Assembly: GCA_034416335.1 (NCBI GenBank)
Contig: DAOULV010000010.1
Span: 186,001 to 250,000 of the forward strand
Source: MGML01 sp034416335
Lineage (GTDB): Bacteria > Chloroflexota > Dehalococcoidia > Dehalococcoidales > UBA2162
Direction of reading: 5' to 3'
Length of the DNA: 64,000 bases
The notes beneath the pieces were generated by a model. It worked only from the letters and a program-made list of their open reading frames with translations, searched no databases and was not told the DNA's origin. Below, one piece after another: positions 49,701 to 58,359 of the stretch. The position numbers and the translations under genes are program-made. Positions within the stretch are counted from its first letter, which is position 1; every line of letters starts with the position of its first letter.

Positions 49701-51313
49701 TGGCCGATTGACGCTTCCCAGACGAATTCCTCATCAAGCTCGCCGATAAGCGAACCTGTCTCCTGGTGACGGAGGTGGAAGTAGCCGCGGTCCGGAATAA
49801 CGCCGCCTGAAGTGTACAGGACAATCAGTGCTCCTTTACTGGCAACAACCGTGTTATCCAGCCGGTCGATGGAGACACGCTGCCTCAACTCGCGAATCCT
49901 TGCAGCGGCGTATCGCCCCGCCAGCATGTTCAGAACGAGGTCGAACTGCTCCCTGGTCAAATACCGGTAGGGATAACCGGCGGCTATTTGTATGTACAGT
50001 CTATCTATGTCCCATTTCTCGACGCCCACCATCGAGATGATAATCTGCGCCAGTACATCGAGAGGGCACAGGACCGGTCTTGTGATTTCCATGTCATGTT
50101 CCAGGATAGCCGAGGCCAGCACCGCCGCTTCCAGGAGGTCCTGCGAGTGTGTAGGGAATATCTCGCCGCGGCTGATTTCTCCTACCTGGTGACCGGCCCG
50201 GCCGACGCGTTGAATCGCTGACGATACCGAAGGTGGGGACTGTACCAGGATTACCTCATCCAGAGCGCCGATATCGATACCCAGCTCCAGCGAATTGGTC
50301 GCTACCACAGCTCGCAGTTCACCCTCTCTCAGCTTACGTTCCACCTCGGTGCGTATTTCCCGTGAAAGCGAACCGTGGTGCACGTAGGCTATGGGTGTTC
50401 CTTCACCTTCATTAAGCTTGAGCGCCAGTCTTTCACACAGCCTCCTGCTGTTGGCAAAGAACAGCGTCGATTGGTTTTTACCGATAATCTTTTTGAATTG
50501 TCTGGCCAGCGGCTCCCAGATAGAGTCCTGCTCCGCTTGTTCCTCCGCCTTTTCGGGAAACCGTACTTTTATGCTATATTCCTTCGTTGTGTCGGAATGT
50601 ACAATCGAAACAGGCCGCGGTGTATAGACCGGAGAGTGGTCGTTACCTTCGACTCGGAATCCGCCGATAAATTCAGCCACGGTTTCCAGAGGGCGAATGG
50701 TTGCCGACAGGGCGATACGCTGAAACTCGCCGGACAACAAAGTGAGACGCTCCACCGCTGTAATCAGGTGCACCCCGCGCTTGTTTCCGAATACCCCGTG
50801 AACTTCATCGAGAATTACCGTCGAGAGTCCCGTCAGTATCGACCGGCCGCCGGCTGAACTGAGCATCAGGTTCAGACTCTCCGGTGTGGTAATGAGAATC
50901 TCCGGCGGATGGCGCTGCATCCGGTGCCGTTCCGACTGCGGAGTATCACCGCTACGGGTTAAAACGCTTATTCCCGGGAAAGTCGTCTCCGACATTCGGA
51001 AGACTTCTCTCAGTTCATCGAGAGGCTCGAGCAGGTTTCTCTGAACGTCATTGTTCAGCGCTTTCAGGGGAGAAACATACAGTATGCTTGTGTGCCCTGT
51101 GGAAAACTGCCCGGTTACCAGCTGGTTAATCGACCAGAGGAAAGCCGCCAGAGTCTTGCCGCTTCCGGTTGGTGCCGTAATAAGGACGTGTTCTCCATCT
51201 GAAATTCTCTGCCAGCTTTCTTCCTGTACCCCGGTCGGTTGTCCGACGTTTTCCAGGAACCAACGGGCTATGTTCGGATGGAAACGAGATAGGATACTCA
51301 CGTCTTTCTCCAT
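46793..51313 (-). CDS. lhr: Lhr-type ATP-dependent helicase, long form
   Basis: A 1506-residue superfamily 2 helicase, the full-length Lhr form. The core has motif I TAPTGSGKTLAAFLW, Ia VSPLKALNNDVQ, II ILDEVHGVFG (DEVH), III LSATI, and in the second RecA domain AVVATNSLELGID and QRVGRAGHQ, followed by winged-helix and Lhr-specific beta-barrel domains up to about residue 850. The C-terminal ~600 residues match the bacterial Lhr-CTD, with repeated winged-helix units (DFILDTLGIEKQRLSLVLEDL). It unwinds DNA:RNA hybrids with 3'-5' polarity, in repair. No uracil-glycosidase or nuclease partner is adjacent. The ribosome-binding site is weak. Confidence 0.95.
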   Translation of the reverse strand: MEKDVSILSRFHPNIARWFLENVGQPTGVQEESWQRISDGEHVLITAPTGSGKTLAAFLWSINQLVTGQFSTGHTSILYVSPLKALNNDVQRNLLEPLDELREVFRMSETTFPGISVLTRSGDTPQSERHRMQRHPPEILITTPESLNLMLSSAGGRSILTGLSTVILDEVHGVFGNKRGVHLITAVERLTLLSGEFQRIALSATIRPLETVAEFIGGFRVEGNDHSPVYTPRPVSIVHSDTTKEYSIKVRFPEKAEEQAEQDSIWEPLARQFKKIIGKNQSTLFFANSRRLCERLALKLNEGEGTPIAYVHHGSLSREIRTEVERKLREGELRAVVATNSLELGIDIGALDEVILVQSPPSVSSAIQRVGRAGHQVGEISRGEIFPTHSQDLLEAAVLASAILEHDMEITRPVLCPLDVLAQIIISMVGVEKWDIDRLYIQIAAGYPYRYLTREQFDLVLNMLAGRYAAARIRELRQRVSIDRLDNTVVASKGALIVLYTSGGVIPDRGYFHLRHQETGSLIGELDEEFVWEASIGQSFALGTQNWKIERVTHNDVFVTPANPRIMAAPFWIGEENYRNFHFSERIGQFLETANNRLDDTDFLNTLQIKYHMDADAAEQLVDFLNQQKEMTGCDLPHRHHILVEYVNTGPGGVPGNQLVLHTTWGGRVNRPFAMALDAAWEEQYGQRLEVYTGNDCIVIQLPHDADADEVLSLVSSAAVEKLIRKRLEGSGFFGARFRECAGRSLLLTRNKIGQRMPLWMNRMRSQKLLDSIMQYEDFPILLEAWRTCLQDEFDMESMKQVLVELESGAIKWSETHTSFPSPMAQSLSWRQTNQYLYMTDEPIAESTSRLRSDLLNHVVFTPGIRPTIACELVEQFELKQQRLSPGYSPETPRELVDWIKERLLIPVPEWERLLQAMKNDHKTDIKKLQESLVERLTLINPLGASEPLIVALETLPRITHALYGEQAIAIEPLTGSHDVTFDREDISSIAAEDSDEIMADVLAEWLRYYGPVTYDFILDTLGIEKQRLSLVLEDLIDSQKVIMGSLITESTDEYVCDSENFEILLRLARASSVPVFEPLDVEWLPLFLASYQGVTNSENEMVFFVERLFRSIEQLICLPVPSSLWESEILPARLHQYSTSWLDSAMGESNLRWVGSGKQRIAFCFEPDLDLMQEDNTSEAATEESTDDDELANVFPGKLGKYDFSTLLTQSGYRPGELSDRLWGAVWQGRVTNDTFTSLRRGILNRFKAPEVDAAKTGRRFRGRRTAGGRRGFTRWKSSLPYVGNWFLLPVPEPDEDLLETEERMKDRARLLLDRYGILFRELLERELPAFQWRNVFRALRLMELSGEVLAGYFFHGIPGPQFISHQAFHRLQRKLPEDVVYWINAADPASLCGIKLESIKGSLPKRVTGTHLVYRGNRLVSVSRRNGRDLTFNVAPDDPHLPEYLSPLRHMLTRQFQPLHRITIETINDEKAIRSPYVDVLRTVFDVHRDYKGVTLYRKSGRVQ

Positions 51314-51776
51314 AACCAGAGTACGTCACGGGAGCAATCTCCCGCCAACAGATATCGCATCGTGCTTCTATTCTACTATTGCCATCGGGAAATATAAACC
51401 ATCCCGCTGAAATGAGGTAGCCAGGATTAAAGACGAAAATAAAATCTGCTGAAAGCTTTTTCAGGAACGAAATGATCCAGAGCAAAAACAATCTATGGAT
51501 CATATCGCTTACTGAATATTATGTAAATAAAGAACATATAGAAGGACTGGCGAAATTGAGGGGACAAAACAAAGAACCTTAAAATTGAAATTTCGCGTAA
51601 GGTTTTAATATCAGTCAGTATCGATTGAACAAATCAAGTAATTGTTACTTAATCATATACTTTTTACACATCAGGACTTTCTTGACTTACTTCATCATCG
51701 GGAATAGACTGTAGCCGTCTTGAGATTAATGTAGCAGACGGTTCGCAGATACCCTTGGAGAATCGACGGAGAAAAA
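51314..51776 (+). other. 463-bp stretch without a firm gene; one 36-codon ORF
   Basis: The only plus-strand candidate is a 36-codon frame from ATG 51472 to TAA 51582, with AGGA upstream; it has no recognisable motif and may be chance. ACCTTA..TAAGGT around 51576-51602, with an inner AAATT/AATTT pairing and TTTTAAT after it, could be a weak terminator. GGCGGGAGATTGCTCCCG-like pairing near 51328-51346 lies upstream of lhr. Confidence 0.3.
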
Positions 51777-52919
51777 ATGAGTGTACAAAAAGACGCATAT
51801 CAGAAAATAGCAGAGAGATATGGTATGGCCGACTCAGAGCTGTTTCTCGGGGTACTGAAAGGGATGATAACGCACGAAGAAAGCGAAATACTTTGCGAGA
51901 TAAATAAACCAATGCCGTTATCGGAGCTGGCTGAAAAGACCGGAGGCAGTGAAACCAGACTTAAATCCCAACTTAATGAGATGATGAAAAAAGGATTGAT
52001 CAGCCATGTGAAAGACGGATATTCAATGCCCACTCATGCCATGCTGCTGTGTCACCGGACCCAGAACAAGAGTGACGAAGTAGACAGGCTATGGACCGAA
52101 TTCTTCTTCAAGGAATGGCGGTTTACCATAGCGGACCATTCGCATAAAAGAAGGCTGACGGGGATGTGGTCGACTCACCGCATCGTGCCGGCTTTACAGG
52201 CTCTGGCTGCCAGTCCTCACATTCCGAAAGAGCAGATCCTGTGGTACGAGAACTACGAAGAGATGTTCAAAAGGTCGAAGATGATTTTGTTCCTGCCCTG
52301 TTCCTGTCGCACCCAGCACCGCCAGTGCGATAACAAGATGGAGGTGTGTGTGCACGTAATCCTTGATGATGACGACGGTTCGGGTGAAAAAGAATTTGCC
52401 GGTATCCTGGAGCGATGGCCGGACCTGAAACCTCTGACATACCAGGAAGCCATGGATGAAATGTATGCCCTGGAAGATGCCGGACTGGGTCACCTGTCAT
52501 TGAACTTTCCCCGGCTCGAAGAGGCATGCAACTGGTGCGAATGCTGCTGCCGGGTGGTCAATCCACTCATACATGCCGGACTTGATTACGACCTGATGGA
52601 TCCCACCAGGAGCCGGTACCAAGCGAGTGTCGACCAGGAAGCATGCAGCGGCTGCCAGACATGCATGGAGAGGTGTATATTCGGGGCTGTAGAGATGGTG
52701 AAAGTACCGGTCGCAAAGAAGATGAAAGCCAGCATATCGGAAAAGTTATGTATGGGATGCGGTCTTTGTGTCTACACCTGCCCGGAGAAGGCGATCAGGT
52801 TCGACATCGTCAGGCCGCCTGAACACATTCCGAATATTACCCGGGAGCAGGTGTTTTCCTGGGGCCCTGCTCCTTCACCAGAAGATATAAAAAAGGCGTA
52901 CGAACCCCGGACGAGCTAG
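51777..52919 (+). CDS. Winged-helix protein with cysteine-rich and ferredoxin domains
   Basis: A 380-residue protein. Residues about 25-85 form a winged helix (EESEILCEINKPMPLSELAE, then a SETRLKSQLNEMMKKGLISH recognition-helix pattern). The middle has CSCRTQHRQCDNKMEVCVH and CNWCECCCRVVNP, an unusual dense cysteine zone. The C-terminus is a two-cluster ferredoxin: CSGCQTCMERCIFGAVEM and CMGCGLCVYTCPEKAIRF. Such proteins may be redox-responsive regulators or Fe-S oxidoreductase components. GGAG precedes the ATG. The convergent neighbour is an iron alcohol dehydrogenase, with only 6 bp between the ends. Confidence 0.85.
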   Translation: MSVQKDAYQKIAERYGMADSELFLGVLKGMITHEESEILCEINKPMPLSELAEKTGGSETRLKSQLNEMMKKGLISHVKDGYSMPTHAMLLCHRTQNKSDEVDRLWTEFFFKEWRFTIADHSHKRRLTGMWSTHRIVPALQALAASPHIPKEQILWYENYEEMFKRSKMILFLPCSCRTQHRQCDNKMEVCVHVILDDDDGSGEKEFAGILERWPDLKPLTYQEAMDEMYALEDAGLGHLSLNFPRLEEACNWCECCCRVVNPLIHAGLDYDLMDPTRSRYQASVDQEACSGCQTCMERCIFGAVEMVKVPVAKKMKASISEKLCMGCGLCVYTCPEKAIRFDIVRPPEHIPNITREQVFSWGPAPSPEDIKKAYEPRTS

Positions 52920-52925
52920 AGTAGT

Positions 52926-54059
52926 CTACCAGGCGTCGCGATAAATTTTAGCTATAGTTTCAGCATCCATAACGGTCGGATGCGGGCTATAATCCCAGAC
53001 CTTCAGCGCGATATCTGCTATCTCATCGGCCTTTTCAAGTTCGCATCCCAGGTCTCTGAGCCGGAGTTTCATTCCTAATTTTTCCAGCCATTCTTCGAAA
53101 GCCGTTATTCCGTCGGACTTTCCAAATACATTCCTGCCAAGCAGTTCGAACCTTTCCTTTCTGGCAGGATAAAACTGCTTCATCCATGACGGCAGCAGGG
53201 CGGCAAGTCCGGCGCCATGGTTGATATCATAGTATCCGCTGATAGCGTGCTCGATTCCATGGCAGGTCATACTGCCGACCGACCCGCCCAGCCTTGATAA
53301 ATCCGAACTGGCGATAGTACTTGCCCAGGAAATCTGCGACCGGGCGTCGATATCATCGGGATGAGAGAGTACTTTGGGAAGGACCTGCACAACGACTCTC
53401 ATCACGGCTTCCCTGATGGCATCGTTCATTGGTAATGGCTTTTCAGGCATCAGGTAACACTCCATTATATGAGAGAGTGCGTCGACTCCACCCCCGGCGG
53501 TCAATTTTTCAGGCAGGGTGACGGTCAGGGCAGGATCGATTATAGCCGTCTTTGCCCACAGTTTATCGTTGAACATGAACCGTTTCTCATGGCTTTCCCA
53601 GTGGGTAAATACGCATATTGGGTTAAGTTCGGAGCCGGTTCCGGCAAGGGTGGGTACCTGAATCAGATTGGGGACGGATTTCCCGGACCGGGCTTTACCC
53701 ATCATATAATCCCATACCGGAGCTTCACCGGAGCTTGCCAGGGCTACACCTTTTGCCGCATCCATGGCGCTGCCGCCGCCCATCCCGATAACAAGGTCGA
53801 TTTTCGATTCACGGGCGATGCGGGCTGCCCTGTCAACAGTAGTAGTGCGCGGATTTGGCTCCAGCTCTTCAAAGACCCTGGTTTCAACACTCTGGTTTTC
53901 CAGGTCTTTCAGGACTATATCCAGGAATCCCAACTTTCGGATATCGGGATACGTAATTATCATCGCCCGACTTCCCAGGGTTTTTGCTTCACGTCCCAGT
54001 TGCTCAATACTTCCGGGGCCGAAAAGAACATTTATGGGTAAATAAAACTGCTGTATCAT
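52926..54059 (-). CDS. Iron-containing alcohol dehydrogenase
   Basis: A 377-residue group III alcohol dehydrogenase. NAD-binding GMGGGSAMDAAKGVAL, then the metal ligands D-x3-H in VDALSHIMECYL and two His in MTCHGIEHAISGYYDINHGAGLA. It interconverts alcohols and aldehydes, typically with NADH. AAGGAGG lies 10 nt before the ATG. With two aldehyde:ferredoxin oxidoreductases in the window, it could form part of an alcohol-aldehyde-acid route, though they are not adjacent. Confidence 0.95.
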   Translation of the reverse strand: MIQQFYLPINVLFGPGSIEQLGREAKTLGSRAMIITYPDIRKLGFLDIVLKDLENQSVETRVFEELEPNPRTTTVDRAARIARESKIDLVIGMGGGSAMDAAKGVALASSGEAPVWDYMMGKARSGKSVPNLIQVPTLAGTGSELNPICVFTHWESHEKRFMFNDKLWAKTAIIDPALTVTLPEKLTAGGGVDALSHIMECYLMPEKPLPMNDAIREAVMRVVVQVLPKVLSHPDDIDARSQISWASTIASSDLSRLGGSVGSMTCHGIEHAISGYYDINHGAGLAALLPSWMKQFYPARKERFELLGRNVFGKSDGITAFEEWLEKLGMKLRLRDLGCELEKADEIADIALKVWDYSPHPTVMDAETIAKIYRDAW

Positions 54060-54104
54060 TACGATGAATCCTCCTTGTAACGGTATTAACCTTCCTGTCG
54101 GACA

Positions 54105-54548
54105 TTATAAACAATCAAAACTGATTCTTTCTATATCCGATTCTTTCATGTTATCTGCCATCGTCCAGAAAAACGCCTCTCCCTTATATACACGAAACAG
54201 GGCGAACAGGGGATCATCGGGTTTCTCTATTCCCAGCACTTTGAAGAACGGGCGCTCTTCGATTAATTTCGTTTTAAGACCCAGATCTTCAACGAACTCA
54301 ATCTCTCCACTGACTCTCATTACCTTACCAAGCCCTTCGCTTTCAGTATCATAGAAGCACAATTCGACGTTTTTATTGGCCTGGAGCTGCCTGTAAAAAC
54401 TTTTCACCGGTTCTGTCTGGAAATAGAAACCGCGTTCGTCGGCGAACTGCAGAGCCAGAGGTCTCACTCTTGGCAGGTGTCCGTCTATCGTAGCAATAAA
54501 TGTTATCCCGCACTTGTTGGCAAATTGTACACAATCTTTAAATTCCAT
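54105..54548 (-). CDS. Pyridoxamine-5'-phosphate-oxidase-like flavin-binding protein
   Basis: A 147-residue split-barrel protein. FIATIDGHLPRVRPLALQF is the usual first strand pair (phosphate-binding R), GFYFQTEPVKSFYRQLQANK and VELCFYD complete the barrel. Family members bind FMN, F420 or heme and reduce small substrates. No cofactor can be chosen here. AGGAG lies just upstream of the ATG. It is 45 bp upstream of the iron alcohol dehydrogenase and on the same strand, so probably co-transcribed. Confidence 0.88.
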   Translation of the reverse strand: MEFKDCVQFANKCGITFIATIDGHLPRVRPLALQFADERGFYFQTEPVKSFYRQLQANKNVELCFYDTESEGLGKVMRVSGEIEFVEDLGLKTKLIEERPFFKVLGIEKPDDPLFALFRVYKGEAFFWTMADNMKESDIERISFDCL

Positions 54549-54744
54549 CAGATTTACACTCCTAATTAAATATCCTTTATCCCTGAATATATTTTATTAT
54601 GCTCAGATAATAAGTTGTAATCCAAGTACCTGAAGCGAACTGCCGGATATAAACCTGCCGGATGAATGAAATTTCAGACCTTGAACTGCCTTGCGGTAAG
54701 TAAGATAATAAACTAACGATATCAACTGTAAGGAGATACTTTGT

Positions 54745-55215
54745 ATGTCAGAAAAAGTACGAATGGGAAATTTGAGGCACGAATCTAACCTGATTGAATT
54801 CAAACCGTGGAAATCCATACACAAGAGCATCACTATGCCGATGATCACCTCGATGGGGGAGAGGGATGTACCGGGCTCTCAACTGATGCTGGGATTCGCC
54901 TATATCGACAAACCGGAAGATGAGATTGGCATGGCCCCCCACATTCACCCGGACCGCGACCAGTGGATATTCCTCTTCGGCGCGCAAAATTTTGTAGAGT
55001 TCGATGCCGATGTGGAATTCTACCTGGACGATGAATGGCGTAAGATTGATTATCCCTTCTATGCCTATATCCCGGCCGGGATGAGCCACGAGCCGTTAAA
55101 GATCCTCCGGGTAGGTAAGCCGCTCATTTTCATCGATGCCAGGTTCGGCCCTGCCGAGTGGCCGCTTAAATTCGTCGGAGATGTACCCGAAAAATATAAA
55201 AACATGGAGCATTAG
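54745..55215 (+). CDS. Cupin-like protein C
   Basis: A 156-residue paralogue of the two glycyl-radical-linked cupins. First box MAPHIHPDRDQWIFLFG (H-x-H-x6-FLFG), second box AYIPAGMSHEPLKILRVGKPL. It has a different N-terminus and carries HIHPDRD where the others have HDFD, so it may bind another ligand. AAGGAG lies 10 nt before the ATG. It is the last gene before the AT-rich island, divergent from the PNPOx-like gene. Confidence 0.75.
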   Translation: MSEKVRMGNLRHESNLIEFKPWKSIHKSITMPMITSMGERDVPGSQLMLGFAYIDKPEDEIGMAPHIHPDRDQWIFLFGAQNFVEFDADVEFYLDDEWRKIDYPFYAYIPAGMSHEPLKILRVGKPLIFIDARFGPAEWPLKFVGDVPEKYKNMEH

Positions 55216-55273
55216 CATATCCCCGGGTACGTTTCACAGATATCCGAAGATAACCGCATGGGTGTCGTTCTAC

Positions 55274-55746
55274 ATGCAGATTGGAGTAAGACGTCCAGGT
55301 GCTACTGAAGTTTTGCCGAGGATAGCCACGTATTTTTTGCTGTCATTACTTTAATAGGATTGGCAGTAAGTGTTTTTTCTAAAGAAATATTGTTAGTAAT
55401 GACGGCTTCTGATTTTCATTCTGCGTATCAGTATGTACCTGGATTTATCCTGGCTGAATTGTTTATGGGAGCACGATCTATTTTCGGCAACGGAATAGTT
55501 ATAATGAAGCGAACGTAATTTCCTCCAGTTATAACTGCTGCTACATTAACGGCAAGTATATTGTCGAATCTATCTTTCGGTGTTTTGGGGGCTTTATAGT
55601 GATTACCAACCTTGTTGGTGCATGCTCTTTATCAGTCAGAGGTTGCATCATCTTAACTACCAATGGAAAAAGCTAGGAATTTTAATCACGACGGCGGGGA
55701 TTTGCATAGCGACAACGATTTTTATCGATTTTAATAATATATTTTA
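55274..55746 (+). pseudogene. Decayed oligosaccharide flippase (Wzx-type) C-terminal remnant
   Basis: This is the content of the 664-bp gap before 55880. Joined across frames it reads as the end of a polysaccharide flippase: RPGATEVLPRIATYF, then after a frameshift HVFFAVITLIGLAVSVFSKE, SAYQYVPGFILAELFMGA and a stop TAA, more hydrophobic sequence (ITAATLTASILSNLSFGVLG), further stops, and a final YQWKKLGILITTAGICIA segment ending at 55746. At least two frameshifts and two stops show it is dead. It fits the surface-polysaccharide genes that follow. Confidence 0.7.
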
Positions 55747-55879
55747 AATTGAAGTGTGATACCGAAAAAGGTATTATAGTCCTAAAAATTTGTGAGCGTA
55801 TAATAGCTTAGGGTTCAATATTAAGGAACTTGTGTGATTCAGTTAGCCCAGGAGTAAATGTAATTACACGGGGATAAAT

Positions 55880-56692
55880 ATGAAAAACAATTATGACTAT
55901 AACTACGAAGATATAAAAAAAGCCTATACAAATTTAGGAGTTAGTTCTGGCAAACTTGTTTTTATCGAAGCTGATTTGTCCTGTCTTGGCCGATATGAGA
56001 AAATGGACATCCAAAGTCTTCCTGAGGTTCATTTAAATGCTCTTATGGAATTAGTAGAAGATGAAGGAACTATTGTCGTACCTACTGCTTCAATGGCTTT
56101 ATGCAATACAGATATCCCTTTTGACATTAATAACACACCCAGTGAGCGAGGGATATTTTCTGAATATCTTCGTACTCGAGTTGGAGCCGTAAGGAGTTTA
56201 CATCCATTTACATCATGTACCGCGATTGGGAAAAACGCCTCTGAAATTTGCTCGGACGTATCTCCCCAGTCATACGGACCGGAGACACCTTATCCACGAA
56301 TGCTTGAGAGGGATGGCCTTTTTATTAGCATTGGTCTTCATCCCCGTTTAACCTGTTCGGTTCTCCACGAGGCAGAAATGGAAATGGGAGTCCCATACAG
56401 ATATATTAAAGAGTTCAGCCAGCCAGTATTGGAAGGAACCGAAATCAACATAAGACGCTTCTACATGCATGTCTGGTACCGCGAATGTGAAATCAAAAAG
56501 AACAATAAAGAAAAACTCTGGGGTGATTTCGAGTCTGGCTATACCGTTAAAAAAACCCAGCTCGGCCGAGGTTTTTTGTATTCATATTCAATGAGAGATT
56601 TCTATCAATGTACAGTAAATCTATTTAAAAAGAATATGTATCTTTTACTGGAAAATGAACCTATAAAGAAACCGTACGCAGGTAATATGTAA
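55880..56692 (+). CDS. AAC(3)-family N-acyltransferase
   Basis: A 270-residue member of the aminoglycoside 3-N-acetyltransferase (Antibiotic_NAT) family. Signature: GVSSGKLVFIEADLS, DEGTIVVPTAS, the catalytic His region VRSLHPFTSCTAIGKNA, and LFISIGLHPRLTCSVLHEAE. Many family members outside resistance genes acylate amino sugars or amines. Here an ACP and an acyl-adenylating ligase follow directly, so it probably transfers an ACP- or CoA-bound acyl group to an amine on a glycan or small molecule. A resistance role is unlikely. The coding sequence is AT-rich compared with genes before 55 kb. Confidence 0.85.
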   Translation: MKNNYDYNYEDIKKAYTNLGVSSGKLVFIEADLSCLGRYEKMDIQSLPEVHLNALMELVEDEGTIVVPTASMALCNTDIPFDINNTPSERGIFSEYLRTRVGAVRSLHPFTSCTAIGKNASEICSDVSPQSYGPETPYPRMLERDGLFISIGLHPRLTCSVLHEAEMEMGVPYRYIKEFSQPVLEGTEINIRRFYMHVWYRECEIKKNNKEKLWGDFESGYTVKKTQLGRGFLYSYSMRDFYQCTVNLFKKNMYLLLENEPIKKPYAGNM

Positions 56693-56722
56693 CTTAGATT
56701 ATCGGAGGGACAATTCGTTATT

Positions 56723-56983
56723 ATGAACTTGGACGAGATAAAAAACACAATAGTTGTTGAAGCTGAGCGATTAGCGGGAAGACCAATCGAAGACTACGAT
56801 CAGGAGATACTGCTAAAAAGTGATTATATCGATTCGCTGAATATGATTAACCTTGTGATATACCTTGAGCAAAAATACGAAATAGAAATTGACGCTTTTT
56901 TTGTTGATAGAGAATCTGTTGGTTCTGTAAACACACTGGCAGAATCGATTTATTCTAAGCTGGAAGACAAAGAAAGGCAGTAG
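56723..56983 (+). CDS. Acyl carrier protein (island copy)
   Basis: An 86-residue carrier protein with the phosphopantetheine Ser38 in SDYIDSLNMINLVIYLEQKY, unlike the DSLDIV of the fatty-acid ACP. The length and acidic helices are normal for discrete carrier proteins (D-alanyl or specialised acyl carriers). GGAGGG lies 12 nt upstream. The ligase gene starts 3 bp after its stop, so the two are coupled; the ligase presumably loads this carrier. Confidence 0.9.
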   Translation: MNLDEIKNTIVVEAERLAGRPIEDYDQEILLKSDYIDSLNMINLVIYLEQKYEIEIDAFFVDRESVGSVNTLAESIYSKLEDKERQ

Positions 56984-56986
56984 ACA

Positions 56987-58336
56987 ATGCGGATCCTTGA
57001 TATACTTGAAGATCAATCAGATAAAAAACTCCTCACGTATAACAATATAGTATTAACAAAAGCTGACTTCTGCCGTAGAGTAAAATATTTTTTTGAAAAT
57101 ATGGCAGTATTGGACGATCTAAAAACAAACGGGTTTATCGTCGTAAATGATGAAAATCCACTGAATTTCTACGCGTTAGTATTTGCCCTCTGGCAAAATG
57201 GTAATAGGGTTATTTTCCCTAACAGGGATTACCTGGAAGGGGAGAAATCTAACTTTTTTGAAATAGCTGTTTCTCTCAAAGGTGACGAGATTCATTTGGA
57301 GAAAAACGACCTGTATAATCTCCCGGATTTCCCCAGCGAAGGGGACTCAATATGTTTTTCCTCCGGTAGTACAGGTATACCCAAAGGAGTACTCCATAAA
57401 CGTGACAACTATATTTCTAATGCTGTTTCCGTGACTAAAAAGCTAAATCATAGAGGATTTACATCTGTTACAGCTCTAAAACCGTATCTGGTTAGTGCGT
57501 TCTGTCATTTTCTAGTTCACTTTTTAACAGATTCACATTTGATATTCGTTGATTACCCGGATATTGGCAAAATCAATGAGTTCTATCAGAGGAACTCGAG
57601 TATAGCAATTGTTGGTTCTCCCCTGCAGTTGATGTCATTCGCTCATCATATTAATGAGACATACACTCCATTATTCTTCTTTTCTTCAGGAGATTTTATG
57701 TATTCGAGTAACATGGAAAAAATACTGCAGAAATTTCCTTCCACAATTTTTTACAATGTTTATGGTCTTTCGGAAGTCGCCGGTAGATTTTTCATGAATA
57801 TAGTTGATAATGATACCGATATCGATACATACAGCTCTATTGGTCAAAATATTGACGGTACTGAATATAAAATTATCGATGGACAGATGTTCGTAAGTTC
57901 TCCATTCCTGTTTTTTGGATATTTTATCGGAGATGAATTTATACCCGCAGCAACAGAACACCCGACGGGAGACTTAGTTCAAGAAAACGAGGGGATTATT
58001 TCTATCACTGGTAGAATAGATGACGAGATAAAAATAGGAGGGAACAAGATATCCTTGCGATTCATTGAACAGAAAGTTTCATCTGTTTTCCAAAGTGATA
58101 TTTGTATCTTGTTTGATATTTTACATCCGAGGTTTGGAACAATATTTGCATTAGCCTTAAAAACTGAAAATACATATACCAGGACAGAAATACTTGATAA
58201 GCTGGTACCTGTTCTAAGACCGTTTGAGATACCGCATCTGTTTTATTATGTTGAGGAAATACCTTATACACAAACAATGAAAATAGACCGTAACATGCTG
58301 AAGAACAATATCGAAACATTACAACCTATAGTTTAA
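56987..58336 (+). CDS. AMP-forming acyl/amino-acid ligase (ACP-loading)
   Basis: A 449-residue ANL-superfamily enzyme. Adenylation motifs: CFSSGSTGIPKGVLHKRD (A3), YNVYGLSEVAGRF (A5), ISITGRIDDEIKIGGNKISL (A7-A8) and catalytic Lys in YTQTMKIDRN (A10). At about 450 residues it is shorter than acyl-CoA synthetases (about 520-550), like stand-alone ligases that load discrete carriers, such as DltA. The substrate is not readable. It lies 3 bp after the ACP and shares the AT-rich composition of the island. Confidence 0.9.
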   Translation: MRILDILEDQSDKKLLTYNNIVLTKADFCRRVKYFFENMAVLDDLKTNGFIVVNDENPLNFYALVFALWQNGNRVIFPNRDYLEGEKSNFFEIAVSLKGDEIHLEKNDLYNLPDFPSEGDSICFSSGSTGIPKGVLHKRDNYISNAVSVTKKLNHRGFTSVTALKPYLVSAFCHFLVHFLTDSHLIFVDYPDIGKINEFYQRNSSIAIVGSPLQLMSFAHHINETYTPLFFFSSGDFMYSSNMEKILQKFPSTIFYNVYGLSEVAGRFFMNIVDNDTDIDTYSSIGQNIDGTEYKIIDGQMFVSSPFLFFGYFIGDEFIPAATEHPTGDLVQENEGIISITGRIDDEIKIGGNKISLRFIEQKVSSVFQSDICILFDILHPRFGTIFALALKTENTYTRTEILDKLVPVLRPFEIPHLFYYVEEIPYTQTMKIDRNMLKNNIETLQPIV

Positions 58337-58359
58337 TTAGCGAGGGGATTATTATTAAC

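Noticed and set aside
51126..51503. 125-codon minus-strand frame overlapping the lhr start
   Set aside because: Most of it is out-of-frame lhr sequence; no homology or ribosome-binding site.
55880..56692. Antibiotic-resistance aminoglycoside acetyltransferase
   Set aside because: Only the family fold is supported; the adjacent ACP and ligase point to biosynthetic acyl transfer.
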